From Bryobacteraceae bacterium (lineage in GTDB: Bacteria; Acidobacteriota; Terriglobia; Bryobacterales; Bryobacteraceae), in assembly GCA_026129905.1 (NCBI GenBank), contig JAHCHE010000011.1:1-64000 (forward strand): a DNA stretch of 64,000 nucleotides, read 5' to 3'. Shown piece after piece: positions 41,442 to 50,616 of this stretch. Position numbers and translations under genes: made by a program. Position 1 is the stretch's first letter. Each line of letters opens with the position of its first letter. The notes beneath the pieces are model-generated. The model was not told the origin of the DNA. It made no database searches and worked only from the letters and a program-made list of their open reading frames with translations.

Positions 41442-42458
41442 ATGAACGTGGCGGTGATCGGACTCGGATTCATGGGAGCGGTCCATCTGAAAGCGCTGGC
41501 CAACATCGCCACCGCCAACGTGGTGGCCGTGGTGGATGAATCGCCGGAGCGGCTCACCGGCGATTTGAGCGCGATTCAGGGAAACCTCGGGCGGCCGGGC
41601 GAGTCGATGGACTTCTCGCGTTTTCGGAAGTACTCGTCCCTCGACGAAGCGCTCAACGACCGGGAGATCGAGGCGGTGGACATCTGCCTGCCGACCCATT
41701 TGCACGGCCCGGCGGCAATCCAGGCTCTGCAGGCGGGAAAACACGCGCTGGTTGAGAAGCCGATGGCGTTGAACGGCGCCGTCGCCGACCGGATGCTGGC
41801 GGAGGCCGAGAAGGCGCGGCGCACGCTCATGGTCGCGCAAGTCCTTCGCTTCATGCCCCAATACGAGGCGCTGGACGATGTGGTTCGATCCGGCGCTATC
41901 GGTCGCGTCCACTCTGCGTTCTTCCGCCGGCGCACCGCGACGCCCACCTGGGCGCCTTGGGAGTTCGACTCCTCCAAGAACGGCGGCGGCGTATTCGATC
42001 TGCTGGTCCACGACGTGGACTTCTGCCTCCGCTTGTTTGGCGCGCCGGAGGCGATCTCGTCCGTCGGGACCGAGGCGATGGCGGCCGGGGTCGATATGGT
42101 GGTGGGCGAGCTTCACTATCCCGATATCGGCAACGTGACGATAACCGGCGGCTGGCACCACGTTGGCGACTACCCGTTTTCGATGGAATACACTGTGATC
42201 GGTGAGAAGGCCTCCGTGGAGTTCAACTCCGACGGCCGGCCGCCGACGCTCTACCCATCGGGCGGGAGAGCGCGCCCGCTCCCGCAGGGCGCCCATGACG
42301 GCTACCAGGCCGAGATCGAGTACTTTGTCGAGTGCTGCCGTTCCGGCGCCAGGCCGGTTCGTTGTCCGCCGGAAGAGTCGGCAAAGGCTGTGAAACTGGC
42401 GCGCCTTATGGTCGACTCGCGAGTTCATAAAGGAGAAAAAGTGGCATGCAACCTATAA
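41442..42458 (+). CDS. Gfo/Idh/MocA-family oxidoreductase
   Basis: 338 residues from ATG 41442, fixed by AAGGAGGA 7 bases upstream. NAD(P)-dependent sugar or inositol dehydrogenase. The Rossmann motif GLGFMGAVHLKAL is at 8-20, and the family motif EKPMALN at about 106. The C-terminal alpha/beta domain has FDLLVHDVDFCLRLFG, the substrate-binding His region. It overlaps the isomerase gene by 13 bases. Such pairs oxidise and then isomerise sugars in catabolism. The substrate is unknown. Confidence 0.9.
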   Translation: MNVAVIGLGFMGAVHLKALANIATANVVAVVDESPERLTGDLSAIQGNLGRPGESMDFSRFRKYSSLDEALNDREIEAVDICLPTHLHGPAAIQALQAGKHALVEKPMALNGAVADRMLAEAEKARRTLMVAQVLRFMPQYEALDDVVRSGAIGRVHSAFFRRRTATPTWAPWEFDSSKNGGGVFDLLVHDVDFCLRLFGAPEAISSVGTEAMAAGVDMVVGELHYPDIGNVTITGGWHHVGDYPFSMEYTVIGEKASVEFNSDGRPPTLYPSGGRARPLPQGAHDGYQAEIEYFVECCRSGARPVRCPPEESAKAVKLARLMVDSRVHKGEKVACNL

Positions 42459-43312
42459 GAGAGATGGAAATTGGCTTGATGTTCTGGGGCGAAACCGACC
42501 CGGCGGCGAGTCTGCGCGAAATTAAGTCGTTGGGCATCCGCTGCGGGCACCTGGGCATCGCGGGCCACATACCGCTCGAAGGAGCGGCCGGGAAGTGGAA
42601 GGCCGCGGCCGAGCAGGAGGATTTCGTGGTAACGAATGTCGTCGGGTCGTTCAACGGCGAGGACTACGCCGACATTCCCACCGTCCAGCGGACCGTAGGA
42701 TACGTGCCGGCCGCCACCAGGCAGGAGCGCGAAACCAGAACCTACGAACTGATCGACCTGGGCGCCGCCATGGGCGTCGGCATCTACTGCTGCCACGCCG
42801 GCTACATTCCGGAGGACCGTTCGGACCCCGACTATCTGGCCCTTTGCGACATGGCGCGGCGCATTTGCGACTACGCCGCAAAGCGCGACATGACCTTCGC
42901 GCTGGAGACCGGCCAGGAAACAGCCGAGGTGCTGGATGCCTTTATCAAAGATGTCGGCCGGCCGAACCTCAAGATCAACTTCGACCCTGCCAATATCATT
43001 CTTTATGGCGTAGGCGATCCCATCGAAGCGCTCGACAAGCTGGGCGGATACGTTGTCTCGGTTCACTGCAAGGACGGAATCTGGCCTCCCAAGGGGGTCG
43101 AGGGCGCGCTCGGGACCGAAAAACCCCTGGGCGAGGGCGAGGTCGGCATGGAACGGTTCATCGCCAAGCTGAAAGAAATCGGCTATACCGGCGCGCTGAC
43201 GATCGAGCGCGAAGTGGAGACGACGAAAGCCGAGGAGCGTCATGTCGCCGGCTTACCCCATCGCGGCGACGTGCTGAAGGCGGTCGCGTTGCTGGAAAAG
43301 CTGCGCGGTTAA
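42446..43312 (+). CDS. xylose-isomerase-like TIM-barrel sugar isomerase/epimerase
   Basis: 288 residues. It is a metal-dependent TIM-barrel enzyme of the AP_endonuc_2 superfamily, cytoplasmic. Putative metal-ligand positions: Glu in FALETGQET (about 150), Asp in LKINFDPANI (about 180), His in VVSVHCKDG (about 207) and Glu in GALTIEREVET (about 250). The GAAMGVGIYCCHAGYIP strand is also typical. It overlaps the dehydrogenase gene by 13 bases. Substrate unknown; similar pairs act on inositol or keto-sugars. Confidence 0.88.
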   Translation: MQPIREMEIGLMFWGETDPAASLREIKSLGIRCGHLGIAGHIPLEGAAGKWKAAAEQEDFVVTNVVGSFNGEDYADIPTVQRTVGYVPAATRQERETRTYELIDLGAAMGVGIYCCHAGYIPEDRSDPDYLALCDMARRICDYAAKRDMTFALETGQETAEVLDAFIKDVGRPNLKINFDPANIILYGVGDPIEALDKLGGYVVSVHCKDGIWPPKGVEGALGTEKPLGEGEVGMERFIAKLKEIGYTGALTIEREVETTKAEERHVAGLPHRGDVLKAVALLEKLRG

Positions 43313-43363
43313 CCCCGGCCGGCCCTAACCTTAATCCGGCGTTCCGCCGATAGCGGTCATGTG

Positions 43364-44950
43364 ATGTCGGCGGGCGCCGTCGCGCCTCCTCCGTATCCTG
43401 TAAGAGCGCTCTCGGCAGGGCGGAAACTGCTGCTGCCGTCGCCCTCCGATTGTCTTTTTATCGCCTGGATTCTCTGGGTGTTCGTTGTCGGCCAGCCGGG
43501 CTGGAGCGTGCTGCTGGACGACGGCGACGCCGGATGGCACATTCGCGTTGGGGAGTCAATCCTCGAAACGGGCGCGATCCCGCGGACCGATCCGTTTTCC
43601 TTCACTCGGCCGGACGCGCCCTGGTATGCCTGGGAATGGCTATCGGACATCGCCTACGCCGCGGCGCACCGGGCGGCCGGCCTCAAGGGCGTTACCCTGC
43701 TGGCGGGCGTCGCGATCGCGGCATTTGGCGCGCTCCTGTTCCGGTACATGATCTGGCGCGGGGCGAACCTGCCGGCGTCGCTGGCGGCGGTGATGCTCGC
43801 GTTCGGCGCGTCTTCGGTGCATTTTCTGGCGCGCCCGCACGTGTTCACGTTCGTGCTGGTGACGGCGGCGCTCTGGCTGTTGGAACGTGATGAGCGCGCT
43901 CCGGACAGGGTGTTGTGGGCGCTGGCGCCGGCGGCCGCGATCTGGACGAACCTCCATGGGGGATTCGTGGCGTTGCTGGCCTGCCTCGGCATTCTCGCGG
44001 CTGGCAGCGGCGTGGAGGCTCTGCTTGGCGCGCCCGGCGGGCGGCAGCGGGCCAAACGTTACGCGCTGCTGCTGGCGGCGTGCGCCGCGGCCACCCTCGC
44101 CAATCCCTACGGCGTGCGCCTGCACGTTCATGTATACGACTATCTGCGGGCCGACTGGATCCGGAACACCGTCGAGGAGTTCAAGTCGCCGCTGTTTCGA
44201 ACCGAGAACGCCTACCAGTTCGAGGCGCTGTTGTTTCTCGGCATCATGGCGGCGGCGAGTCTGTCGGCGAAGCGGCGCCTGGCGTGGGCGGGACTCATCC
44301 TGGCCTGGGCGCACCTGGCGCTGGTCTCCGCCCGGCACGTTCCCATTTTCGTTATCGTCGCGGCCCCTGCGATCGCGGGCGAACTGACGGCGCTGTGGCG
44401 CCGGTGGGTCGAGAGCGCGCCCCGCAAGTCCGCGCGCGGCGTTTTGCAGCAACTGTCGGAGGACTTCGGCGCCGGGGCGCGGCGCACGTCGATCTGGCCG
44501 GTCGTCTTCGTGGTCTTCCTCGCGTTGGTCGGAGAACCTCTTGGATGGCCCGCCGATTTTCCGGCTCGCGAATTTCCCGTCGCGATGATGAACCGCCATC
44601 GGGACCTGCTTGCCTCGACGCGGGTGTTTGCCAACGACGAGTGGGCGGACTACCTGTTGTACCGGAATTATCCGCGGCAGCGCGTGTTCTTCGACGGACG
44701 GAGCGACTTCTATGGCCCCGAGTTGACCCGGGAGTATATCTCTGCTTATCAGGGCAGACACGACTGGCGGCAGATCCTCGACCGATATCGCGCGGAAACG
44801 GTTCTTGTCCCTCCCGATACTCCCCTGGCCTCGCTGTTGAAAGGAGATGCGGGATGGAAGCTGTTGGAGGACAACGGGGAAGCCGCTCTATTTGTGCGCC
44901 GGCCGGCATCCGGCGGGAGCAATCAATCCACGGCGGCACTAATGAAATAA
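43364..44950 (+). CDS. polytopic membrane protein, glycosyltransferase-like (GT-C?)
   Basis: 528 residues from ATG 43364 (GTG 43361 is adjacent). About ten hydrophobic segments from residue 30 to 400, the first at CLFIAWILWVFVVG, suggest an integral inner-membrane protein. A conserved-looking early loop, DDGDAGWHIRVGESILETG, has the acidic pair seen in GT-C-type membrane glycosyltransferases. The C-terminal 120 residues (FANDEWADYLLYRNYP, then FFDGRSDFYG) are soluble and outside the membrane. I know this arrangement as an uncharacterised family in Acidobacteria. A transferase function is a guess. It follows the isomerase gene by about 50 bases. Confidence 0.75.
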   Translation: MSAGAVAPPPYPVRALSAGRKLLLPSPSDCLFIAWILWVFVVGQPGWSVLLDDGDAGWHIRVGESILETGAIPRTDPFSFTRPDAPWYAWEWLSDIAYAAAHRAAGLKGVTLLAGVAIAAFGALLFRYMIWRGANLPASLAAVMLAFGASSVHFLARPHVFTFVLVTAALWLLERDERAPDRVLWALAPAAAIWTNLHGGFVALLACLGILAAGSGVEALLGAPGGRQRAKRYALLLAACAAATLANPYGVRLHVHVYDYLRADWIRNTVEEFKSPLFRTENAYQFEALLFLGIMAAASLSAKRRLAWAGLILAWAHLALVSARHVPIFVIVAAPAIAGELTALWRRWVESAPRKSARGVLQQLSEDFGAGARRTSIWPVVFVVFLALVGEPLGWPADFPAREFPVAMMNRHRDLLASTRVFANDEWADYLLYRNYPRQRVFFDGRSDFYGPELTREYISAYQGRHDWRQILDRYRAETVLVPPDTPLASLLKGDAGWKLLEDNGEAALFVRRPASGGSNQSTAALMK

Positions 44951-44984
44951 GCTCCCACCGCCGAAAGAAAGAGAGGAGACACGG

Positions 44985-45263
44985 GTGGTGAAGACCGGTA
45001 AAGGCGCGGCTGACCGCGCCCTGCGTCTGGAGAGGGTCGCCGCGAAAGCTGCGGGCCGGCTTAAAGACGAGGGATGGGAACTGCCATCGGGCGAGGGTCT
45101 GACGGAGTTCGCCGTCCACGCCGGATTCGTCGCTTCCCTGCTGATGGCTTCCAGTGCCGTAGAGGTCAGCGAGGCGGAACTGCTGGAGCAAGCGCGGGAA
45201 ACCGGAACCAGTCCGGGCGGAAACCGCCCCCGCCGGGACAAGGAGGCGCGGCGTGAGCGCTGA
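44985..45263 (+). CDS. small hypothetical protein at the head of the Tad operon
   Basis: 92 residues starting at GTG, with a good ribosome-binding site (GAGAGGAG). There is no signal peptide. Residues 5-32 are a charged helix; residues 45-60 (FAVHAGFVASLLMASSAVEV) are hydrophobic; the tail is Arg-rich. It has no Gly/Glu type IV prepilin cleavage site, so it is not a Flp pilin. It overlaps the prepilin peptidase gene by 11 bases, so it belongs to the operon. Function unknown. Confidence 0.7.
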   Translation: MVKTGKGAADRALRLERVAAKAAGRLKDEGWELPSGEGLTEFAVHAGFVASLLMASSAVEVSEAELLEQARETGTSPGGNRPRRDKEARRER

Positions 45264-45690
45264 GTTGGCGGTAGCCGTCGCGGTCGGCGTTGCTGCCGTG
45301 GCGGAGGATCTGGCGCGCCGGACCATTTCGGATTGGACCGCCTTGGCGGCGCTCGCCGGCGGTCTGTGCTGCCAGATTGCGGGAAGAGGACTGTACGGGG
45401 CGGGAATGGCCGTTCTTGGCGCCTTGGCCGGGTTCGGGATCTTCTACGTCCTTCACCGGTTCTGCGAACGCGGCGGCGGCGATGTAGCGCTCATGGCGGG
45501 CTTCGGCGCGTTGCTGGGAATCGGGCGCGTTCTCAGCGCGGTATTTTGGATCTCCGTGATCGGCGCGCTGATCGCGTCGGCGGTAATGTTCGTGGCGGCC
45601 GTGCGGAGGACGAAACCCGTGCCCCGGGCCATCCCGTACGCTCCGGCCATCGCCTTGGGAGTATGGATCGCGCTGATGCAGGAAAGCTGA
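45253..45690 (+). CDS. cpaA: prepilin peptidase, CpaA/TadV type (A24 family)
   Basis: 145 residues with four or five membrane segments. It cleaves the leader of Flp-type prepilins at the inner membrane. Catalytic aspartates: the Asp of VAEDLARRTISDW (about 19) and the GGGD motif (CERGGGDVALMAGFGALLG, about 76). Size is normal for the small CpaA group. It overlaps the preceding gene. A 20-base palindrome separates it from cpaB. Confidence 0.87.
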   Translation: MSAELAVAVAVGVAAVAEDLARRTISDWTALAALAGGLCCQIAGRGLYGAGMAVLGALAGFGIFYVLHRFCERGGGDVALMAGFGALLGIGRVLSAVFWISVIGALIASAVMFVAAVRRTKPVPRAIPYAPAIALGVWIALMQES

Positions 45691-45704
45691 GCCGGTGCGC
45701 GGCC

Positions 45705-45724
45705 ACCCGCCGTCGACGGCGGGT
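45705..45724. promoter_or_regulatory. 20-base perfect palindrome between cpaA and cpaB
   Basis: ACCCGCCG / CGGCGGGT arms around TCGA. It would form a very stable hairpin in the operon mRNA. No T-run follows, so it is more likely to slow decay or limit expression of the downstream genes than to stop transcription outright. Confidence 0.6.
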
Positions 45725-45787
45725 CCGGGCCGGCGCGGCAGAGATGAAGGAGCGAACGGGCGGACCGTTCTGCCCAGGAGCAGGATT

Positions 45788-46675
45788 ATGGATCGAAGGT
45801 TTTTGACGGTTCTCGGCGTGAGTCTTCTGTTCGCGCTGGTGGTCTCCGCCATTTTCTATCAGTTTTCGGCGCGGGGGAAGACGCCTGGGCCCGCCGCCCC
45901 GCCGGAAATGAAGGATCTTGTGGTCGCCGCCAAGCCCCTGCCGATCGGCGTCATGGTGAGACCCGATGACGTGAAGATCGCGAAGGTTCCCGCGAATGGG
46001 TTCCCCAACGGCGCCGTTTCGAAAGTGGAGGACGTCATCGACCGGCCGGTGATCGCCAACATTCTGCTGGACGAGCCCATCCACACCGGCCGTCTCGCTG
46101 AACGCGGCAGCGGGCTCGGCCTGGCGCCGGTGATCCCGCCGGGCATGCGAGCCGTTTCGATCCGCGTGGACCAGGTGGTCGGCGTCTCCGGCTTCGTTCT
46201 GCCGGGCATGCGGGTCGACGTGCTGTTGACCGGCAGCCCGCCCCAGGAGGATGGCCGCGTCACGGTGACCGTGCTGCAAAACATCTTGGTGCTTTCCGCC
46301 GGCCAGACCATCGAGCCGGAGGCGAAAGGCCACGCGATCAACGCCGCTACCGTCACGTTGCTCGTAACGCCGTCGCAAGCCGAGGCGCTGACCCTGTCGG
46401 CGAACGAGGGCAGGGTCCAACTCGTGCTGAGGAACGGCAGCGACCAACAGATCGCCAGGACCGATGGCGCTGCGGTGTCCGAACTCTACCGGCGAAGGCA
46501 GGAGGTCGAGAAAGCGCCGCGGCCCGCGCCCGCCCGAACCGAACAGGCCGCGATCAGGATTCCTCCAGTCCCGGCGCGCCCCATCGCGCCGCCGTCGGAG
46601 GTGGTCGTGTTCCGCGGGACGCAGCGGACCGTCGAAACCGTCAACGCGAGCCTGCCCGGCCAGCGAGGGAACTAA
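45788..46675 (+). CDS. cpaB: Flp pilus assembly protein CpaB/RcpC
   Basis: 295 residues from ATG 45788, with AGGAG upstream. An N-terminal membrane anchor (VLGVSLLFALVVSAIFYQF) and a periplasmic SAF domain (about 45-110; VVAAKPLPIGVMVRPDDVKI) are followed by the RcpC-like domain (MRAVSIRVDQVVGVSGFVLP, GMRVDVLLTG, ATVTLLVTPSQAEALTLSAN). The C-terminal 60 residues are a Pro-rich linker. In Tad systems CpaB supports or stabilises the secretin. It is 2 bases from cpaC. Confidence 0.93.
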   Translation: MDRRFLTVLGVSLLFALVVSAIFYQFSARGKTPGPAAPPEMKDLVVAAKPLPIGVMVRPDDVKIAKVPANGFPNGAVSKVEDVIDRPVIANILLDEPIHTGRLAERGSGLGLAPVIPPGMRAVSIRVDQVVGVSGFVLPGMRVDVLLTGSPPQEDGRVTVTVLQNILVLSAGQTIEPEAKGHAINAATVTLLVTPSQAEALTLSANEGRVQLVLRNGSDQQIARTDGAAVSELYRRRQEVEKAPRPAPARTEQAAIRIPPVPARPIAPPSEVVVFRGTQRTVETVNASLPGQRGN

Positions 46676-46677
46676 CC

Positions 46678-48006
46678 ATGAGTATGCGGAGCTGCCTTTA
46701 CGCGACAGCCGTTCTTGTGGCCGGCGGCATGGTATTGCCCGGCCAGACCGGAGTGGAGGACCTTCGGGTACCCGTCGGCAAGAGCATTGTGATCGATTAT
46801 CCGTCCGATATCGGCCGGATCTCGACCAGCAACCCCGATATTGTCGACGCGGTGGCGGTGAGCACGCGGGAGATCCTCCTGCACGCGAAGAATCTCGGGG
46901 CGGCGACCGTCGTCGTTTGGGCCAAGGCCGGCCAGCGGAACTTCTACGGAATCACCGTCGAGCACAACCTCGCGCCCCTTCGCAAAGTGCTGAAGGAGAC
47001 TTTTCCCGACGAGGACATCAACATCCAATCGGCGCGCGATTCCATCACCCTCACCGGGAGGGTTTCGTCGCCGGAGGTTTCCGACCGCGCGGCGGCGCTG
47101 GTCGCCTCGGCGGCGAAAACCGTCGTGAATAACCTCCATTTCCTGCCGGGCGAGATCGAAAAACAGGTCCTGCTGCGCGTTAAGTTCGCCGAACTGGATC
47201 GCGACGCCACCTCGCAGTTCGGGCTCAATCTCGCCTCGCTCGGGACCGGCAATACCATCGGCAGAATTAGTACCGGGCAATTCCAGCCGCCCAACCCGGA
47301 CCGGGTTTCGGCGGCGGCCACCGAATTCTCCATCACCGATGCGCTCAACATCTTCGCGTTTCGTCCCGATCTGAACCTGGCCGGCTTCATCAAGCTTCTC
47401 GAGACCCAGTCGCTGCTCCAGATTCTCGCCGAACCGAACCTGGTTACTACCAACGGCAAAGAGGCGAGCTTTCTTGTGGGCGGCGAGTTCCCTGTCCCGG
47501 TGCTCCAAGGCGGATCGAACGCCGGGTCCGTGACGATTCAGTTCCGCGAATTCGGCATCCGGCTGGCTTTTAATCCCAAGCTGACCGAGAACAACACGAT
47601 CAAGATGTACGTGCGGCCGGAAGTGTCCACTATCGACCTGACCAACGCCGTCTCGTTCAGCGGTTTCACAATCCCGGCCCTGGCCACCCGCCGTATGGAG
47701 ACGAACATCGAACTGGCCGAAGGCCAGAGCTTTGTCATCGCCGGTCTGCTCGACGATCGGGCGCGGGCGACCTTCAACCACATACCCGGCCTGGCCAACA
47801 TTCCGATCCTGGGCGAACTGTTCAAGAGCCGGGAAAAAAAGCGCTCGAAGACGGAACTCCTGGTGATGGTCACGCCCGAGATCGTCCGGCCGATTGGCGC
47901 AGGCGAGGCGAGGCCGGAGATCCCAATGCCGATGAGATTCCTGGAGAACTTCAAGCCGGGCGACACGATTACCTACGACGGAAAGATCAAGTCGAAGGAA
48001 GACTGA
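46678..48006 (+). CDS. cpaC: Tad secretin CpaC/RcpA
   Basis: 442 residues. Forms the outer-membrane channel of the Tad apparatus. After a signal peptide (about 1-22) comes the pilus-formation N domain (VPVGKSIVIDYPSDIGRIST, IVDAVAVSTREILLHAKNLG), then a BON-like domain (about 95-155), then the secretin domain (from about 180; LRVKFAELDRDATSQFGLNL, LAEPNLVTTNGKEASFLVGG, LAEGQSFVIAGLLDD, PILGELF and VMVTPEIV). Complete length. It is clearly different from the GspD-like secretin at 587. Confidence 0.94.
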   Translation: MSMRSCLYATAVLVAGGMVLPGQTGVEDLRVPVGKSIVIDYPSDIGRISTSNPDIVDAVAVSTREILLHAKNLGAATVVVWAKAGQRNFYGITVEHNLAPLRKVLKETFPDEDINIQSARDSITLTGRVSSPEVSDRAAALVASAAKTVVNNLHFLPGEIEKQVLLRVKFAELDRDATSQFGLNLASLGTGNTIGRISTGQFQPPNPDRVSAAATEFSITDALNIFAFRPDLNLAGFIKLLETQSLLQILAEPNLVTTNGKEASFLVGGEFPVPVLQGGSNAGSVTIQFREFGIRLAFNPKLTENNTIKMYVRPEVSTIDLTNAVSFSGFTIPALATRRMETNIELAEGQSFVIAGLLDDRARATFNHIPGLANIPILGELFKSREKKRSKTELLVMVTPEIVRPIGAGEARPEIPMPMRFLENFKPGDTITYDGKIKSKED

Positions 48007-48036
48007 ACGGCGGCGCGAAGGCGGACAAGGAACGGC

Positions 48037-49233
48037 ATGAGGGCGATTCCAACGAAAAAAGGCGCGGGTCTGACGGCGTTGCTCATCGCTCCCAACCGGG
48101 AGCTCGCCGACGCGTTTCTCCGCGCGCTGCGGGACACGCGATCGTTCCAGATCCTGGCGGACCTGAAGAGCTATCCGCCGCGGCAGACCATGGACATCCG
48201 CCTTCGCCAGCTCCAGCCCGACGTCGTGTTGCTCGACGCTGCGTCGGACCTGGAGCGGGCCTGCGAACTCATCGCCTTCCTGGCTGGGTTCCGTCCAGCT
48301 ACGCAGGTGGTCGGTCTTCACACCCACAACGACGCGGAAGCCGTGGTGCGCCTCCTGCGGCTCGGCGCCACGGAGTTCCTCTGCGCTCCATTTGACCCGA
48401 TCGAGCAGGAGGAAGCGATCTCGCGGATTCGCCGCCTCAGGGCGCCGGATGCCGCCGATGAGCAGAGAAACGGCCGCGTCGTCCTGTTCGCCAGCGCCAA
48501 GCCCGGTTCTGGCGCCTCCGCGTTGGCGGCGCAGACCGCCTTCGCGTTGCGTCGGCGAAGCGGGCGTCGCGTGCTGCTGATGGATCTGGACCTGACCGGC
48601 GGCTCGATCGCCTTCTACCTCAAGCTGCATCACAGCGGCTCGGTGGTGGACGCGTTCGAACGCGCAGGCCAGGTCGACGCCGCGGGCTGGGCCTCGCTGG
48701 TAGCCCATTGCGAAGGCCTCGAGGTGCTGCCTGGACCCGAGACTCCGGAGTTTGCCGTGATGGAGCCAAACCGGCTTCACGACATTCTGGAATTCTCCCG
48801 CGTGATTTACGAGTGGGTCGTCGTGGACGGCCCGGCCTTCCCCAACCGTACGACGCTGCTTGCGCTTTCCGAGTCCGACGAAGCCTACGTCGTCTCAACG
48901 GCGGAACTCGCTAGCCTGCACCTGACGCATCGCACCGTCAACCTGCTCAACCAGTTGGGATTCAGCCGGGATCGCTTCCGCGTGCTGATCAACCGCTCAA
49001 GCCGCAAAGACGGAATCGGCGGCGCGGAAATCGAAAAGATCTTCAATTGCCCTATTCACGCCATGATTCCGAACGACTATTTTTCCCTGCACCGCGCCAT
49101 TTCCCTCGGGGGACCCGTCTCGCCGGACAACGAGTTGGGGCAGGCCGTTGACAGGTTCGCGACGCGGCTCGTCGATAAAGCCCGTGAAGACAAACGGCGC
49201 GCCAGCCAGCCGCCGGAGGAGCAACCCGCGTAG
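48037..49233 (+). CDS. cpaE: Tad locus protein CpaE/TadZ, ParA/MinD-like ATPase
   Basis: 398 residues. The N-terminal 125 residues are a receiver-like domain ([53 protein letters not shown]). A MinD-like ATPase follows from about 147: [20 protein letters not shown] gives a Walker A whose signature Lys is placed as KPGSGAS, lacking the usual GKS/T. CpaE positions the Tad machine at the cell pole. The Walker A change is common in TadZ proteins and may reduce ATPase activity. Confidence 0.9.
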   Translation: MRAIPTKKGAGLTALLIAPNRELADAFLRALRDTRSFQILADLKSYPPRQTMDIRLRQLQPDVVLLDAASDLERACELIAFLAGFRPATQVVGLHTHNDAEAVVRLLRLGATEFLCAPFDPIEQEEAISRIRRLRAPDAADEQRNGRVVLFASAKPGSGASALAAQTAFALRRRSGRRVLLMDLDLTGGSIAFYLKLHHSGSVVDAFERAGQVDAAGWASLVAHCEGLEVLPGPETPEFAVMEPNRLHDILEFSRVIYEWVVVDGPAFPNRTTLLALSESDEAYVVSTAELASLHLTHRTVNLLNQLGFSRDRFRVLINRSSRKDGIGGAEIEKIFNCPIHAMIPNDYFSLHRAISLGGPVSPDNELGQAVDRFATRLVDKAREDKRRASQPPEEQPA

Positions 49234-49245
49234 TGGAGTTCAACG

Positions 49246-50607
49246 ATGCTGCCGAACACTGATCTGAAATCGACGCAGCCGCTCAATTGGGAGCAGCGGT
49301 TGCTGAAGAACGCCGGCCGCCCGAAGTCGGCCTTGCGTCCGGAGTACCAGGAACTCAAGTTCACGCTGCACCGCAAGCTGCTCGACAAGATCAACCTCGA
49401 AGCCCTGGCCATGATCGACAACCAGCGCGTCCGCGGCGAGGTGCGGCAGGCGCTCATGTCGCTGATCAACGAGGAGCAGACGCTGCTCAGCTCGATCGAG
49501 AAACAGCAGATCGCCGAGGAGGTCCTCGATGAAGTGTTCGGGCTCGGTCCGCTCGAGCCGCTCCTGCAGGATCCCACCATCTCCGACATCCTCGTCAACA
49601 CCCATAAGCAGGTATACGTCGAGCGAAAGGGCCTGCTCGAGCTGACCAGCGTCGCCTTCCGGGACGATCCGCACCTGCTGCGGATCATCGACAAGATCGT
49701 TTCCCAGGTCGGCCGCCGCGTGGATGAATCCACTCCCATGGTCGATGCCCGCCTGAGCGACGGTTCGCGCGTCAACGCCATCATTCCGCCGCTGGCCGTG
49801 GACGGGCCGCTGCTGTCGATCCGCCGGTTCGGCACCGACAAGCTGATGCCGCCTGACTTGGTGGACAAGCGGGCCGTGACCCAAGGAATGATGGACCTGC
49901 TCGAGGCGTCGGTCAAGTCCCGCCTGAACCTGGTCGTCGCCGGCGGGACGGGCGCTGGCAAGACCACGCTGCTCAACGCCCTCTCGTTCTTCATCTCGCC
50001 GAAGGAGCGCATCGTTACGATCGAGGACGCGGCGGAACTGCAACTGAAACAGCCGCACGTGGCCCGGCTGGAAACGCGGCCGCCGAACCTCGAAGGCCAC
50101 GGCGCCGTCCGGCAGCGGGAACTGCTGATTAACAGTCTCCGCATGCGCCCGGATCGCATCATCGTCGGCGAGGTGCGCGGCGAAGAGGCCACCGACATGC
50201 TTCAGGCGATGAACACCGGCCATGACGGCTCGCTGACGACCATTCACGCCAACAGCCCCCGCGACGCCGTCTCGCGCCTCGAGGTAATGGTGTCGCTCGC
50301 CAATTCCAACATGCCGTTGATCTCGATTCGCCAGCAGATCGCCAGCGCCATTCACCTGTTCGTGCAGTGCTCGCGGATGAGCGACGGCTCGCGCCGCGTC
50401 ACCAGCATTACGGAGGTCACCGGCATGGAAGGCGACGTGGTCACGTTGCAGGATATCTTCGTCTTCGAAAAACGCGGGCTCACGCCGGAAGGTCGCGTCG
50501 TGGGCCGCCTGGCCGCTACCGGAATCCGGCCCAAGTTCTACGAAAAGATCCTTTCGGCGGGACTTCGCCTGCGCCCGGACCTGTTCGACGAATCGGTGGA
50601 GGTCTGA
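49246..50607 (+). CDS. cpaF: Tad secretion ATPase CpaF/TadA
   Basis: 453 residues. Hexameric type II/IV secretion ATPase that powers pilin assembly. An N-terminal helical part ([20 protein letters not shown]) is followed by the ATPase: Walker [13 protein letters not shown] (about 233-244), the Asp box [20 protein letters not shown], a Walker B region [16 protein letters not shown] and the His box [13 protein letters not shown]. It is full length. It is followed 9 bases later by tadB. Confidence 0.97.
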   Translation: MLPNTDLKSTQPLNWEQRLLKNAGRPKSALRPEYQELKFTLHRKLLDKINLEALAMIDNQRVRGEVRQALMSLINEEQTLLSSIEKQQIAEEVLDEVFGLGPLEPLLQDPTISDILVNTHKQVYVERKGLLELTSVAFRDDPHLLRIIDKIVSQVGRRVDESTPMVDARLSDGSRVNAIIPPLAVDGPLLSIRRFGTDKLMPPDLVDKRAVTQGMMDLLEASVKSRLNLVVAGGTGAGKTTLLNALSFFISPKERIVTIEDAAELQLKQPHVARLETRPPNLEGHGAVRQRELLINSLRMRPDRIIVGEVRGEEATDMLQAMNTGHDGSLTTIHANSPRDAVSRLEVMVSLANSNMPLISIRQQIASAIHLFVQCSRMSDGSRRVTSITEVTGMEGDVVTLQDIFVFEKRGLTPEGRVVGRLAATGIRPKFYEKILSAGLRLRPDLFDESVEV

Positions 50608-50616
50608 CAAGCGCCC

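Noticed and set aside
44985-45263. Flp-type prepilin at the head of the Tad operon
   Set aside because: The hydrophobic segment is internal and lacks the Gly/Glu cleavage pattern; the protein is longer and more charged than Flp pilins.
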